From the NCBI GenBank assembly GCA_028554795.2, contig CM068828.1, positions 14,932,814-14,996,813 on the forward strand: DNA of 64,000 nt, given 5' to 3'. How positions within the stretch are numbered: the first letter of the stretch is position 1; every line of letters starts with the position of its first letter. The notes below the pieces were generated by a model. The model saw only the letters and a program-made list of their open reading frames with translations. It made no database searches and had not been told where the DNA came from. The stretch is from Sinohyriopsis cumingii. Taxonomy: Eukaryota > Mollusca > Bivalvia > Unionida > Unionidae. The translations under genes were made by a program, and so were the position numbers. Shown piece by piece: positions 1 through 8,075 of this stretch.

Positions 1-427
1 GTCCTGCCACTGGAGAAGTTCTCCTTGGGGACATGGTCTTTTTCTTCTTGGGGCTTCGTTGGACTTTTGTCTTGGGTATAACTTTGGGGGCATTAGGATC
101 CCATCTTAAGAGTGAGCGAATGATGACCCCTCCTAGAGTACCGCTGCCTCCAGGTTTCAAAATGATTTGTTTTTTGGTTTGAGTGTCGATGCGGGGATCG
201 GCCAGTTGGACCAAAGCGACTTTGTTTCGATCGAAAAAGCGTTTGGTTTGATGACGAATCTGAATGATTCCTTGGAGTAATTGACGTGCCGTCACCGTGA
301 ACCATCGTAAGACTTCTTTGAGACTAGCTTCTAAGACACGAGCTCGTGTTTGTGGATCTTTTTCTCGACTGATGCCATACAAGGCACGAATCAATTTGAC
401 GGGAAGATGCGACTGAAGGGACGTCAT
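1..427 (-). CDS. Conserved Polinton gene X, partial (3' end off window)
   Basis: An open frame runs from an ATG at 427 to the window edge without a stop, about 142 codons. The N-terminal 60 residues are hydrophobic/basic and possibly helical. Around residues 90-105 there is a glycine motif, KPGGSGTLGGVI, followed by a Lys/Pro/Ser-rich basic tail. The same protein, broken, is found in element B at 62293-63080, where the basic tail continues further, so the gene is conserved in this family. It lies just downstream of the ATPase on the same strand and has its own TATA box at 468-475. I do not recognise the family; a basic virion or core protein is possible from the composition, but that is inference. 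Confidence 0.6.
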   Translation of the reverse strand, partial: MTSLQSHLPVKLIRALYGISREKDPQTRARVLEASLKEVLRWFTVTARQLLQGIIQIRHQTKRFFDRNKVALVQLADPRIDTQTKKQIILKPGGSGTLGGVIIRSLLRWDPNAPKVIPKTKVQRSPKKKKTMSPRRTSPVAG

Positions 428-467
428 GTTCGCACTGAGAGTGAGACAGACGAAAAAGGGTCTGAGG

Positions 468-475
468 TTTTTATA
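468..475 (-). promoter_or_regulatory. TATA box for gene X
   Basis: TATAAAAA on the minus strand, about 40 bases before the ATG at 427 and directly beyond the ATPase stop at 483. The equivalent stretch in element B (63080-63120) has lost it. Confidence 0.5.
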
Positions 476-482
476 GATTTTT

Positions 483-1226
483 TTATGGGGAGCGAAATGA
501 AGTCGAGGACGGAGACGTGTACAGGACAGGCCCTCCGTCTTGGCACCAGTGGTGAAACAAGTGGGTACGAAATCGCAAATCCTCGGGATTCGTAGGTTTC
601 AAATCGACGAGTAAATAGGCGTGTGGAGTTTGAGTGGCATCGTCGTACGCATGAGTCAGCCAAGGCGTTCCTAACTGTTTGGCTAAGACTTGCACTTGCG
701 ATTTATCTCGAGGGCTTTTAAACAAGACCACGTAATGCGCATTGAGACTGATGGTGCGTTGGGCTTTACTTTGTTGAAACAAATTTTGGGTGATGTAAAC
801 GACACTGGCATTACGGTGATGCCCTTTGCGCGTGAACCACAGTTTAATTTCTTCTTCGTCTTCTCCTAACATGTCGTCGAAAATGACCAAATGGGTTAGA
901 CGGGAGTCAGAGACGATGCCATCGTCTTCTTTAGGAATGCCTTCCACAAACACGACGGAATCGCCTTGACTTTCTCCCAAGAGGCTGTACGCCGATTGCC
1001 ACTCTTTGTAACACCACACGATTCGTTGAGGGGGTCGATCGATCAAATGATGTTTATGTTCGATCAAACGTTTGACGAATTCGGTTTTGCCTGAACCGCT
1101 AGGTCCAGCAATGAGCATGTTAAAGGGATGGCGACGATACAAAGCCTCCCAACTGGCACGATCTAAGTGATCGTCGATGACTTTGACAGTAGAGGAAGAG
1201 GGAGCAGAGACAGCAGAGGTAGCCAT
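483..1226 (-). CDS. Polinton packaging ATPase (FtsK/HerA, A32-like)
   Basis: A genome-packaging ATPase of the kind that pumps DNA into virus capsids. A Walker A motif, GPSGSGKTE, sits at about residues 41-49 and a Walker B motif, THLVIFDDM, at about 111-119 (numbered from the ATG at 1226). The protein is 247 residues, a normal size for Polinton/adintovirus ATPases. An upstream in-frame ATG at 1265 would lie before the expected transcription start, given the TATA box at 1274-1281, so 1226 is preferred. It is transcribed in the same direction as PolB. Partial copies with clear nucleotide similarity occur in element B at 63120-64000. The frame is uninterrupted, so this gene may still be functional. 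Confidence 0.9.
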   Translation of the reverse strand: MATSAVSAPSSSTVKVIDDHLDRASWEALYRRHPFNMLIAGPSGSGKTEFVKRLIEHKHHLIDRPPQRIVWCYKEWQSAYSLLGESQGDSVVFVEGIPKEDDGIVSDSRLTHLVIFDDMLGEDEEEIKLWFTRKGHHRNASVVYITQNLFQQSKAQRTISLNAHYVVLFKSPRDKSQVQVLAKQLGTPWLTHAYDDATQTPHAYLLVDLKPTNPEDLRFRTHLFHHWCQDGGPVLYTSPSSTSFRSP

Positions 1227-1273
1227 GGTGTGAGAAATGTCACTTGTGACACGAAAAACAAACAAGACAAGAG

Positions 1274-1302
1274 TTTATATACTTTTTCAGAACACGTTTA
1301 TT
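1274..1302 (-). promoter_or_regulatory. ATPase TATA box and upstream poly(A) signal
   Basis: TATATAAA (minus) at 1274-1281 lies about 50 bases before the ATPase ATG at 1226. An AATAAA (minus) at 1297-1302 would end the transcript of the upstream PolB/small-ORF unit. Terminator and promoter are packed within 30 bases. Confidence 0.5.
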
Positions 1303-1455
1303 GAATGTTTTTTTCAAACATGAATACGAAAGACAAAAATACATAAAAGCCAAAGGCTTAAGTACAAGAATAAAAGGCACATGATAACCATGAACGTGGA
1401 ATAAACACAAGTGTCTGTGCAACATGTTTTGGGTAAAGTTCTAACCAGTTCTATA

Positions 1456-1656
1456 CTAGGGTAAGGTCACACAAGTGTCCTCCCGAAAGGGTCTTTCAGG
1501 CCTGTCCACGACAGTCCTGTCCTGGGTGACGGGTTCTTCTGGCACCGTCACTAACACAGGTTGAAAAGTAACGTTTTTCCTTGAATAACTCTCGTGCATA
1601 CTGGGCCACCTCTTGTGTCCAAGCTTCAAAACCCTGGTCTCGGTGATGTCCAACAT
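1456..1656 (-). CDS. Small hypothetical ORF between PolB and ATPase
   Basis: An open frame follows the PolB stop (1724) in another frame. Its first ATG is at 1656, giving 66 residues; the open frame reaches back to about 1719 without an ATG. The product is charged, with no recognisable domain, membrane segment or signal peptide. It shares the interval with an AATAAA signal at 1297-1302, so it may be translated from the PolB transcript, or it may be non-coding 3' sequence. No counterpart is visible in the window because element B is cut off before this point. Confidence 0.3.
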   Translation of the reverse strand: MLDITETRVLKLGHKRWPSMHESYSRKNVTFQPVLVTVPEEPVTQDRTVVDRPERPFREDTCVTLP

Positions 1657-1723
1657 TTGACTCCTAACCAATCTGGTTTCTTCTTCGTCAACGACATGGT
1701 AAGTTACTTCAATGAACAATGAA

Positions 1724-4700
1724 CTATCGATCTTGCCTAGGGTTCCTTTTTATATACAGACCAATACCGACGTGACCGTACGGTAAGGTGAAGTGATTGG
1801 GAAGTCGCACTCGCTTCTGGTATACAATTTGATAGACTTTTTCCAAGGGTCGACTGACGATGTGGTGAGTGGGTAAACGTACAATCTTGTTCGGTTGATA
1901 GGTGGTCACTTTAAAGTTTCCATCCTCTCCCGATTGCAAGGCTTCTTTCAATACCCCAAAGTTGACCACTCGACTGGTACGATGATTCAGAGTCAGTCCT
2001 TTCACTTTGCACGTCGTGTGCACTTCTCCTTGTTTGTCCCGGTATTCGTAGCCGTAATTTTTGGGACCACCACTGACGAAACTTAGAATCTTGTCGTCGG
2101 GATGCTCGTCTGTCCAGGCTCCTAAACGGTCTCCTTCGATGTCAGGGTGCTGTTGAATCGGGTGATGGATGTAAATGCAACTGTCCGTGTCAAAGTACAG
2201 GACGCGTTCTTCTAACAGTTCTAAAGCTTCGTACAATTTTAAGCGAGCATGAGCTGTCACGTAAGCCGCAATGATGACATTTCCAAAAGGGTCGTCTTGT
2301 ACAAAGTCCAGATCTTCTTCGTAATTGACCAAGATCAAATCCTCTCGAACGACGTCCACGTGTTTCATGTATTTGGTTTTGTCGTGAATCATCTGGAAGT
2401 AGCGGGAAGGTTCTGTCAAATATTCCGTCTTGGGTAAACACGGTCGTTGTGCCATTTTACCCCACAAGCAATTTAACATCACTTTGGCAAACGATCGCCT
2501 GCCTTCGTTTTTTTCGATGTGGTCTAAAGAGATGCCTTCTTGTACATAGTATTTCTCTTTGAATTGTATTTGGTCTTCGGGAGTGTGACACCAGGAAGGA
2601 TAGCCGCTGGCTTCTTGTTTCAGTTTCAAAAAGGCATCCACGTAGTCGGCGAAAATGCCTTTCTGAGTAGGGTCACCCTTGTGGTACTGTTGTGTCTTGG
2701 GAAAGTGGCAAATTTCGTACACTTCTAACAGTTGCTATCCCATGTCCAGAGCTTTGAACAATTCCACGCTGACCCAGGTTCCCGTCAAGGCACGTTCTTC
2801 CTGGCTGTGATGGCAAGGTTGGTCCTGGTTGCACGTTTCGGCACAAATACGGCACAAGGGAAACATCAGTTTGCCTTGACAATGGTGAGGTAAGACGGGA
2901 TGGTATAGGTTCGTGGGAGGCAAAACTTTACACTTGATCAAGCCTTCGTATTGTCGAATGTTTTTCAGGTCGATGTGTTCCGTCAACAATTGTGGGTGCC
3001 CTGTAGGAAAGCGACAATATTTGCACACGTAGGGATACAGCGAACACACGTCCAAGTATTTGATTTCTTCTCCTTTCTCTTCGTCGGCTTGGTACAGCAA
3101 ACAGGTGGCATTGGTCCTTCCTCCGTACAAACTATCCCTCGGGTTCAGCGGGTCCATGAACTGGTAACTTTCCACGAGGCGTTTAAACTCGGGATCGGTT
3201 TTCAAACGGTGATCGTACTCGTGTTTCCACATTTCCACCACTTGGTATCCTTGCTGTTCTAACTTTAGGCGTCGCTGACAAGTGTCCTGGTACAAGTCTT
3301 CCATGGTTCGTTGCAAAAACTGATTTTTAGTGTCACGGTCAGGGTAGCAGACGGGACATCCGTGAAATAAGCAACCGTTAAACTCGTACACGATCTTGGG
3401 GTTTTCTAAGTCCCAGCCATCGACCGAATACGTTCCGATGGTCTTTTCGCCTCCTCCGTTGCGGGCATGCTGAATCCATTTGTCTTCCTTGTCGCACAAG
3501 TAATGTAACCAACGTAGGGCTTTGACCGAGTATTGACGCTTGACATAGTGGGTCGTTTGAGGACTGATGACAGCCACGGTGTTTTCAGGCATGAATCGTT
3601 GGCGGTACACTAAGGAACACGCTTTGGCAATGGTGCAAGCTTCTTTCAAAGGATCGACCCCTCCGTGTTCCATGAACAGTTCTCGAAATTTTCCACAGCA
3701 ACGCCGTAAAATGTCCACGTCGGAACGACAATACTTTAACATTTCTTCCTGAAAGTCGAAAGGGTCAGAGGCATGAGCCTGGTACCAAGCGTAGAAAGCT
3801 TCTCGTTGTTCGGTACGCATGCTGTCGGGATCGTAATAGTGAGCCTCAGGCAAATGGGGTAGAACGGCATGTTGATTGGCTTCCGTATTGAAAAAGTGTG
3901 GAAAGTACCCTTTAGCCATTTCTGTCATTCCAAACGCTTTAGGCATTCGACTCAAAGGCATGGTCAAGTAACTCATCGAATCTTTAAACTGCACTTGTCC
4001 CACTTGCATGAAAATGATTTTGGCTCCGTTCAAAATCACTTTAGGACGTTCGGTGCCATGTTCCGTATAGTACCTCAAAAGAAACTGTCCATCGTATCCG
4101 GAGAAATTGTGAGCCATCACCGTGGCATGACGATGACAATCTCCGTAACGTTCGATGTCCTCTTGGCTCCACGTCTTGTCGATGGGATCTAAGACCCATT
4201 GGGCAAAATCGGCTAACGTGTTTCCGTCCCCCAAAGATTTTTTCACGTCCTCCAGGAATCTTGCTGCAGTGAGGGCAATGACTGAAGATAGGTTCTTGAA
4301 TGCACTTCTCGCACGCTCGATGAGCCACGCAGAAATTAGGAATGTGAATGCCGGTCTCTTGCATGCATTCGAAATCGAAAAAGATGAAATTGCCTTTCTT
4401 CTTGTGACCGTCCTCTTTCTCTGGTGGGGGTTGGTATTTTTACACGTAACATTCGTGTTCCAAGTCCACGATGTGGTGACAAATGTGACATTTTTTCTTT
4501 CCTCGACATACGTGTGCCTTGGCATTGTTGGTACGTATGCCTTGTCTACACGTAGGGCACAATCTCAGGAGTTGACAAGCACATTTCTTCTGTGAACCTT
4601 GTGTTTTCAAATGTTGTTGGTAACAGGTAGGGCTGACAAACGTGCGCAAACAAGTCGAACAAGGCACTGGTTCTTCGCTCAGGCAGGGTGGAGAGGCCAA

Positions 4701-5780
4701 ACATCCTGGGCATTTCCATCCACAATGCTTGTGTTGCTCTCGATTATTATAACCATAGTCACATTTCTCACAGTAATATCTGTATCCCAGGAATCCGGTG
4801 ATACTGGTAATGGTATCGAAATGGTCATCGTGATGATAAACATGAATGTATTTTCCGTCTTGGCCTCGAAACAACAGAGACCCGCGCATTTCTTGAGGGT
4901 GCACTTTCAAGGTGTAGCGTGGAGCTAGGGCATCTTGCAATTTTTGCATCTCAGGATTGTCACAGGGTGTGTCTTTGGACAGGCCAGCTTGTTGCAACAG
5001 GAGTTCTGCTTCGTTTCGTTGTTTGGCTCGATCGGATCGTTGAATAGTGTTCCAGGTTCTTTTCCATTCTGTCGTGTCGTTCTTGTTGGCATAGGTTCGT
5101 CCCACCACGATGGCACGGGCTAAACACATCTGGTCATGAGGATTGTGAATTTGGACAAGACTACGCTTAATGCTGCGAAGCTCGTTCACCAATAACATCT
5201 TTTTGCGTCCTGTCCCTTGAGGAAGAGAGACGTGGGCCATTTTCAGTGTGGCTTTACCATCGGTGATGTCAAACTGGTCATTAGATTGTTGTACGTGTTG
5301 AATCTTGTCCATGATTTTGGAAGGGGTTAGTTCTGCAGGTCTGCTAAACTCGATCCAAACAGGGGATTTCAAACCGTCGTGATCTATGGATAGTGTCAAG
5401 CGATCGTCTTCTTTGGGTTGACATTGTCGCTTGAGTGCGGTGAGCAAAGAATCCCACATCTCGGTGACAAACCCTTCTGCTTTCTCCAAGGGTACGTCGG
5501 CCTTGAAATCTTTAAACTTCACCGTGTAGGTGTAAGCCGTGGTTCTAAATTTTCTAGAGGAGCGCTTTTCCGTCTCTCGAATGGAATAGTATTTTTCAGG
5601 GTTGACTAAGGGTGACGAACTTGGTTTAGAGGTTTCAAATTCTGGTTCACTCATGTCCTCTTCAAAATCACTGGCATGAATTTGTGCCAAGATTTCAGCC
5701 CTGGTACGAGGCGATAGATCACGTTTCTGCCTCTTACTTTCTTCTTCTTCTTTCTTCTCGAATGAATGGGATCGTTTCAT
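1724..5780 (-). pseudogene. Protein-primed family-B DNA polymerase of Polinton A (broken)
   Basis: The Polinton replicative polymerase, about 1350 codons from the ATG at 5780. The N-terminal part (5780-4443) has a nuclear-localisation-like basic start and, near its end, several Cys/His pairs (4480-4780) typical of the Polinton PolB extension. Exonuclease motifs follow: FFDFE at about 4370, HNFSGYD at about 4100 and YCRSD at about 3725. Polymerase motif A (DVCSLYP) lies at about 3045, motif B (NCLWG) at about 2470 and motif C (YFDTDS) at about 2180. Three breaks are visible: an in-frame TAA at 4440-4442, a frameshift between about 4230 and 4275, and an in-frame TAG at 2735-2737. All catalytic motifs remain, which suggests recent inactivation. 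Its TATA box lies at 5827-5834, divergent from the zinc-knuckle gene. Confidence 0.92.
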
Positions 5781-5826
5781 CTTGAGTGCAAAACGTCAAA
5801 TGACTCAAGTTTAAACACCATAGACT

Positions 5827-5861
5827 AATTTATAGTCTTGGCAAACCAGCGTATATAAAAA
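5827..5861. promoter_or_regulatory. Bidirectional promoter, PolB / zinc-knuckle gene
   Basis: Two TATA boxes point apart. TATAAATT on the minus strand (5827-5834) serves the PolB ATG at 5780. TATATAAAAA on the plus strand (5852-5861) serves the ATG at 5916. The whole spacer is about 135 bases, a compact virus-like arrangement. Confidence 0.6.
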
Positions 5862-5915
5862 GGGTGTGTGTCTTGTCCTTTCACTATTCATTTCACTCTC
5901 AAGCCGAGCACAACG

Positions 5916-6338
5916 ATGGAAGAGACTACCCAGATGGAACGTTTCGTCAGAGCTTTGCGAGGGGTCATTAGAAAATTCTCTTCAGACCAGCCGACGGACT
6001 ACTTTCCTTCCTTTCGAGATAAAAGTCAAGATACTTGCTATATCTGTCAGAAGAAATGGCATTGGTCTTCAGAGTGTCCAGACCGTCAAAAAAGAACAAA
6101 AACAGGGACTAAAAGAGACAAAAGTCAAGATACCTGTTATTATTGTAAAGAAAAAGGACATTGGTCTCCAGATTGCCCAAAAAAGAAACAAGAGGAGTCA
6201 GAAGAAAAGAAGGATTCTTCAGAAGAAGAGAGGGATTCTTCAGAGGAAGAAGAGGAAGAAAGAAGACAATTCTATTTAAAAGAAGCAAGAAACAGGAGAA
6301 GAAAAGAAGAAGGGAAGAAAATGAGGAAAAAACGGTGA
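5916..6338 (+). CDS. Two-zinc-knuckle (CCHC) acidic protein
   Basis: An open frame of 140 residues from the ATG at 5916; an upstream in-frame ATG at 5868 sits only 7 bases after the TATA box and is unlikely to be in the mRNA. Two retroviral-type zinc knuckles with C-x2-C-x4-H-x4-C spacing are visible, CYICQKKWHWSSEC at about residues 41-54 and CYYCKEKGHWSPDC at about 74-87. Each is preceded by DKSQDTCY, so the second arose by tandem duplication of about 33 residues. The C-terminal third is Glu/Ser/Lys-rich and ends basic. Zinc knuckles bind single-stranded nucleic acid, so a nucleic-acid chaperone or RNA-binding role is inferred. It is the only plus-strand gene in this part of the element and is divergent from PolB. 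I do not know it as a standard Polinton gene. Confidence 0.7.
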   Translation: MEETTQMERFVRALRGVIRKFSSDQPTDYFPSFRDKSQDTCYICQKKWHWSSECPDRQKRTKTGTKRDKSQDTCYYCKEKGHWSPDCPKKKQEESEEKKDSSEEERDSSEEEEEERRQFYLKEARNRRRKEEGKKMRKKR

Positions 6339-6612
6339 AGAAATTCAAAAAACAGAGAGACTAAACAAGGAGAAAGAAGAAGTCAATGAACTTTTAATTA
6401 AAGTGTTCTGTGGTGAATTGTGAATTGGATTGTAAAAAAAGTGGATAAAAGAATACATGAATGATATAAGGTAAGTGTCTTTGAGTTTTGATTTTAAAAT
6501 AAGAAGCTACACTCACGCACTCATACACAGACACGTACTATAAGGGTAAAATGGGTGGGGGTTTATTTTTGAGTTATTGACAAATTGAAATTGTATTTCT
6601 TTTCGAGAAATG
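6339..6612. other. Intergenic 3' region between convergent genes
   Basis: AT-rich spacer between the zinc-knuckle stop and the histone-like stem-loop of the opposite gene. An ATTAAA near 6398 could serve as poly(A) signal for the plus-strand gene. Nothing else is seen. Confidence 0.4.
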
Positions 6613-6633
6613 TGGGTGGCCCTGAAAAGGGCC
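6613..6633 (-). terminator. Histone-type 3' stem-loop after the Q-rich gene
   Basis: On the minus strand the sequence reads GGCCCTTTTCAGGGCC followed by ACCCA. This is the consensus of the replication-dependent histone mRNA stem-loop bound by SLBP: a 6-bp stem, a 4-nt TTTC loop and the ACCCA cleavage context. It starts 25 bases after the stop codon at 6659, as in histone genes. A purine-rich stretch (CGAAAAGAAA) follows, in the place of the histone downstream element. The gene it follows is not a histone. Confidence 0.8.
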
Positions 6634-6658
6634 TTTTTATTTTGGTGTAGGGGTGAGT

Positions 6659-7219
6659 TTAACCAATCAACTTTAACTGCCTTAAGCCTTTGCCACGGCC
6701 AAGGCCTACTTCTGATGATTGGGTTGAAATCACTAAGGGTGGTACGACAGGCTTAGTCACAGGGTTGGCGTGTTTAGCTCGGGAAGGTCGTATTCTCTTC
6801 GGTCGTGATAAAGAAGTCTGATACATTTGTTTCAGACTTCTTAACTCCGCTAAAATGTCCAACAGTACCGTAGCCGTTTGATTTTCACCCTCTTGTTTCT
6901 TTGCTGCTACTTCTTCTTGCTGTTGTTGCTGTTGTTTTTTTCTTACCTCTTCTTGTTGCTGTTGCTGTTGCTGTAGGAGAAAAGCTTGTTCCGCTTCCTT
7001 TTGTCGTTGCATAAATTTCTCCAATTCTTCTTTCTGTCTCTGTCTAAAATTCTCCACTTGCGGTAATGAAGAAGGTAACGAAGGTTCCGGAACAAATTCT
7101 TGCGAGGTAAGAAAATCCACAAAATCCCAATGTACCTCTTCTGAAAGTAAGTCCGGGTTCCCTTGGGCAGTCTCCCCTGCTGGTGCACCCCAATGGATCG
7201 TTTTCTGAGTTTCCGTCAT
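6659..7219 (-). CDS. Q-rich coiled-coil protein with histone-like 3' end
   Basis: An intact 186-residue frame from the ATG at 7219 (A at -3). Residues of about 55-115 are Glu/Gln/Lys-rich and likely coiled coil, with two runs of seven glutamines. A helical leucine-rich patch follows (LLDILAELRSL), then a basic cluster (SRPKRIRPSRAKHA) resembling a nuclear-localisation signal. No known domain is recognised. It is divergent from the 7439-7672 ORF across a 219-bp promoter, and its transcript would end at the histone-type stem-loop at 6613-6633. That implies possible non-polyadenylated, S-phase-linked expression (inference). It lies between PolB/zinc knuckle and the element terminus. Confidence 0.7.
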   Translation of the reverse strand: MTETQKTIHWGAPAGETAQGNPDLLSEEVHWDFVDFLTSQEFVPEPSLPSSLPQVENFRQRQKEELEKFMQRQKEAEQAFLLQQQQQQQEEVRKKQQQQQQEEVAAKKQEGENQTATVLLDILAELRSLKQMYQTSLSRPKRIRPSRAKHANPVTKPVVPPLVISTQSSEVGLGRGKGLRQLKLIG

Positions 7220-7438
7220 GTTGAATCACTGTCGCATAGATTGACTGCACACAAGCGCTAACGAATCTATATAGACCACGTGACGTCACAGACTGCTTTC
7301 TTCGGATTGGATGCGAGCTGACTGAATTTTGTAACGCGTGTTCGGATTGGTGAATGAATTCAATCCGTTTCAATCCTTCCTGTACCTATAAATAATCGCA
7401 GTTCACTGCATTGATTCACTTGTTCTCGTCGCTTCAAG
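7220..7438. promoter_or_regulatory. Divergent promoter with TATA boxes, CCAAT boxes and CRE
   Basis: Minus-strand TATATAG at 7267-7273 serves the ATG at 7219. Plus-strand CTATAAATA at 7386-7394 serves the ATG at 7439. Between them are a palindromic CRE, TGACGTCA (7281-7288), overlapping CACGTG (7277-7282), and two copies of TTCGGATTGG (7301-7310 and 7341-7350), which read as CCAAT on the other strand. A divergent TATA/CCAAT arrangement is usual for histone gene pairs. Confidence 0.65.
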
Positions 7439-7672
7439 ATGTGGACCGATGTGCAATTTTCTACGCTTGTGTCTTCCATGATGTTCCGGACGGACATGCT
7501 CATGTATGTCCGATCCAAGTGGACCGTTGTCCACAGGACAAACACCAGCCTGTGGATACGTAGGATCTACGTTGAAAGACAAGGATGCCTGAAAAGAGTG
7601 CTGATTTACGGACCAATAGTGAGACGTAGCCTAAGGACAAGAAGAAGACCAATGCGGTACCCTTTATGTTAA
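7439..7672 (+). CDS. Small Arg-rich ORF with histone-like 3' stem-loop
   Basis: A 77-residue frame from an ATG in good context (A at -3), about 45 bases after a TATA box. About 14 of 77 residues are arginine, concentrated at the C-terminus (RRSLRTRRRPMR). No domain is recognised, and it is not a histone. A perfect 12-bp hairpin spans its stop codon, and a degenerate histone-type stem-loop begins 25 bases past the stop, mirroring the opposite gene. A small DNA-binding or packaging protein would fit the composition, but the frame is short and may be a remnant of a longer gene. Confidence 0.45.
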   Translation: MWTDVQFSTLVSSMMFRTDMLMYVRSKWTVVHRTNTSLWIRRIYVERQGCLKRVLIYGPIVRRSLRTRRRPMRYPLC

Positions 7673-7690
7673 TGAATACATTAACATAAA
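7663..7690. repeat. Perfect 12-bp hairpin over the stop codon
   Basis: TTTATGTTAATG and CATTAACATAAA are exact inverted copies separated by AATA. The arm includes the TAA stop (7670-7672) of the Arg-rich ORF and lies 6 bases before the histone-like stem-loop. Confidence 0.7.
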
Positions 7691-8014
7691 CCCAAATGCC
7701 CTTTTCAAGGCCAGCCATATTTCTCGAAAAGAGATAGCCTTTCCATTGCCTACCCCTTTTTAAAAAAAAATTTTTAAAAAAAATAATCCCATATTCAATT
7801 CCCCTTTGTCCCTAAACAACCCCCAAACTCTATTCCCCATGTTAAATTCCCCTTGTACGTATATCGGCCCACAATTTTTTCCCATGTTAATTCCCCTTGT
7901 ACGTATATTAACCCACGATTTTTCGCCATGTTAAATTTCCATTGTACGTATATTCGCCCAGGGGTCTCCGTAATGCTAATTTCCATTGTACGTATAGTGG
8001 CCCACTTAACTACT
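7690..8014 (-). repeat. Terminal repeat of element A (right end)
   Basis: Read inward from 8014 it begins AGTAGTTAAGTGGGCCACTA, matching the start of the terminal repeat at 50644. Inside are four to five irregular units around TGTACGTATAT and TTTCCATTGTACG (7845-8000), then an A/T tract (7760-7790) and the stem-loop module. Polinton TIRs typically start with AG. The flank outside is aaaaac; the left target duplication is off-window. Confidence 0.75.
7697..7712 (+). terminator. Degenerate histone-type stem-loop
   Basis: TGCCCTTTTCAAGGCC aligns with the histone stem-loop but has two mismatched stem positions; the TTTC loop is kept. It is followed by AGCCA in place of ACCCA and by a purine-rich CTCGAAAAGAG. 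The flanks match those at 6590-6640 and 51065-51120, so it is a decayed member of the same module. Confidence 0.55.
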
Positions 8015-8038
8015 AAAAACTGTCAGAGACAGACAAAG

Positions 8039-8075
<37 letters not shown>

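Larger units (their letters stand above)
1..8014. mobile_element. Maverick/Polinton element A, right part
   Basis: A block of virus-like genes (unknown X, packaging ATPase, protein-primed PolB, zinc-knuckle gene, divergent pair) runs from the left window edge to a terminal repeat ending at 8014. ATPase plus family-B polymerase with an N-terminal Cys/His region is the hallmark set of Polintons/adintoviruses. Integrase, protease and capsid genes are expected left of base 1, because the related element B at 50644-64000 carries them in the matching order. The outer 35 bases at 8014 match those at 50644 in inverted orientation (29 of 35), which sets this boundary. PolB carries two nonsense codons and a frameshift, but the neighbouring genes are open, so the copy looks young yet dead. 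Confidence 0.88.

Noticed and set aside
2190..4595. Plus- and minus-strand frames inside the polymerase
   Set aside because: They overlap the PolB coding sequence, which has clear family motifs.
5866..6364. Overlapping Lys/Arg-rich plus-strand frames and a minus-strand Leu/Phe frame
   Set aside because: Shadows of the zinc-knuckle gene in its AG-rich 3' part.
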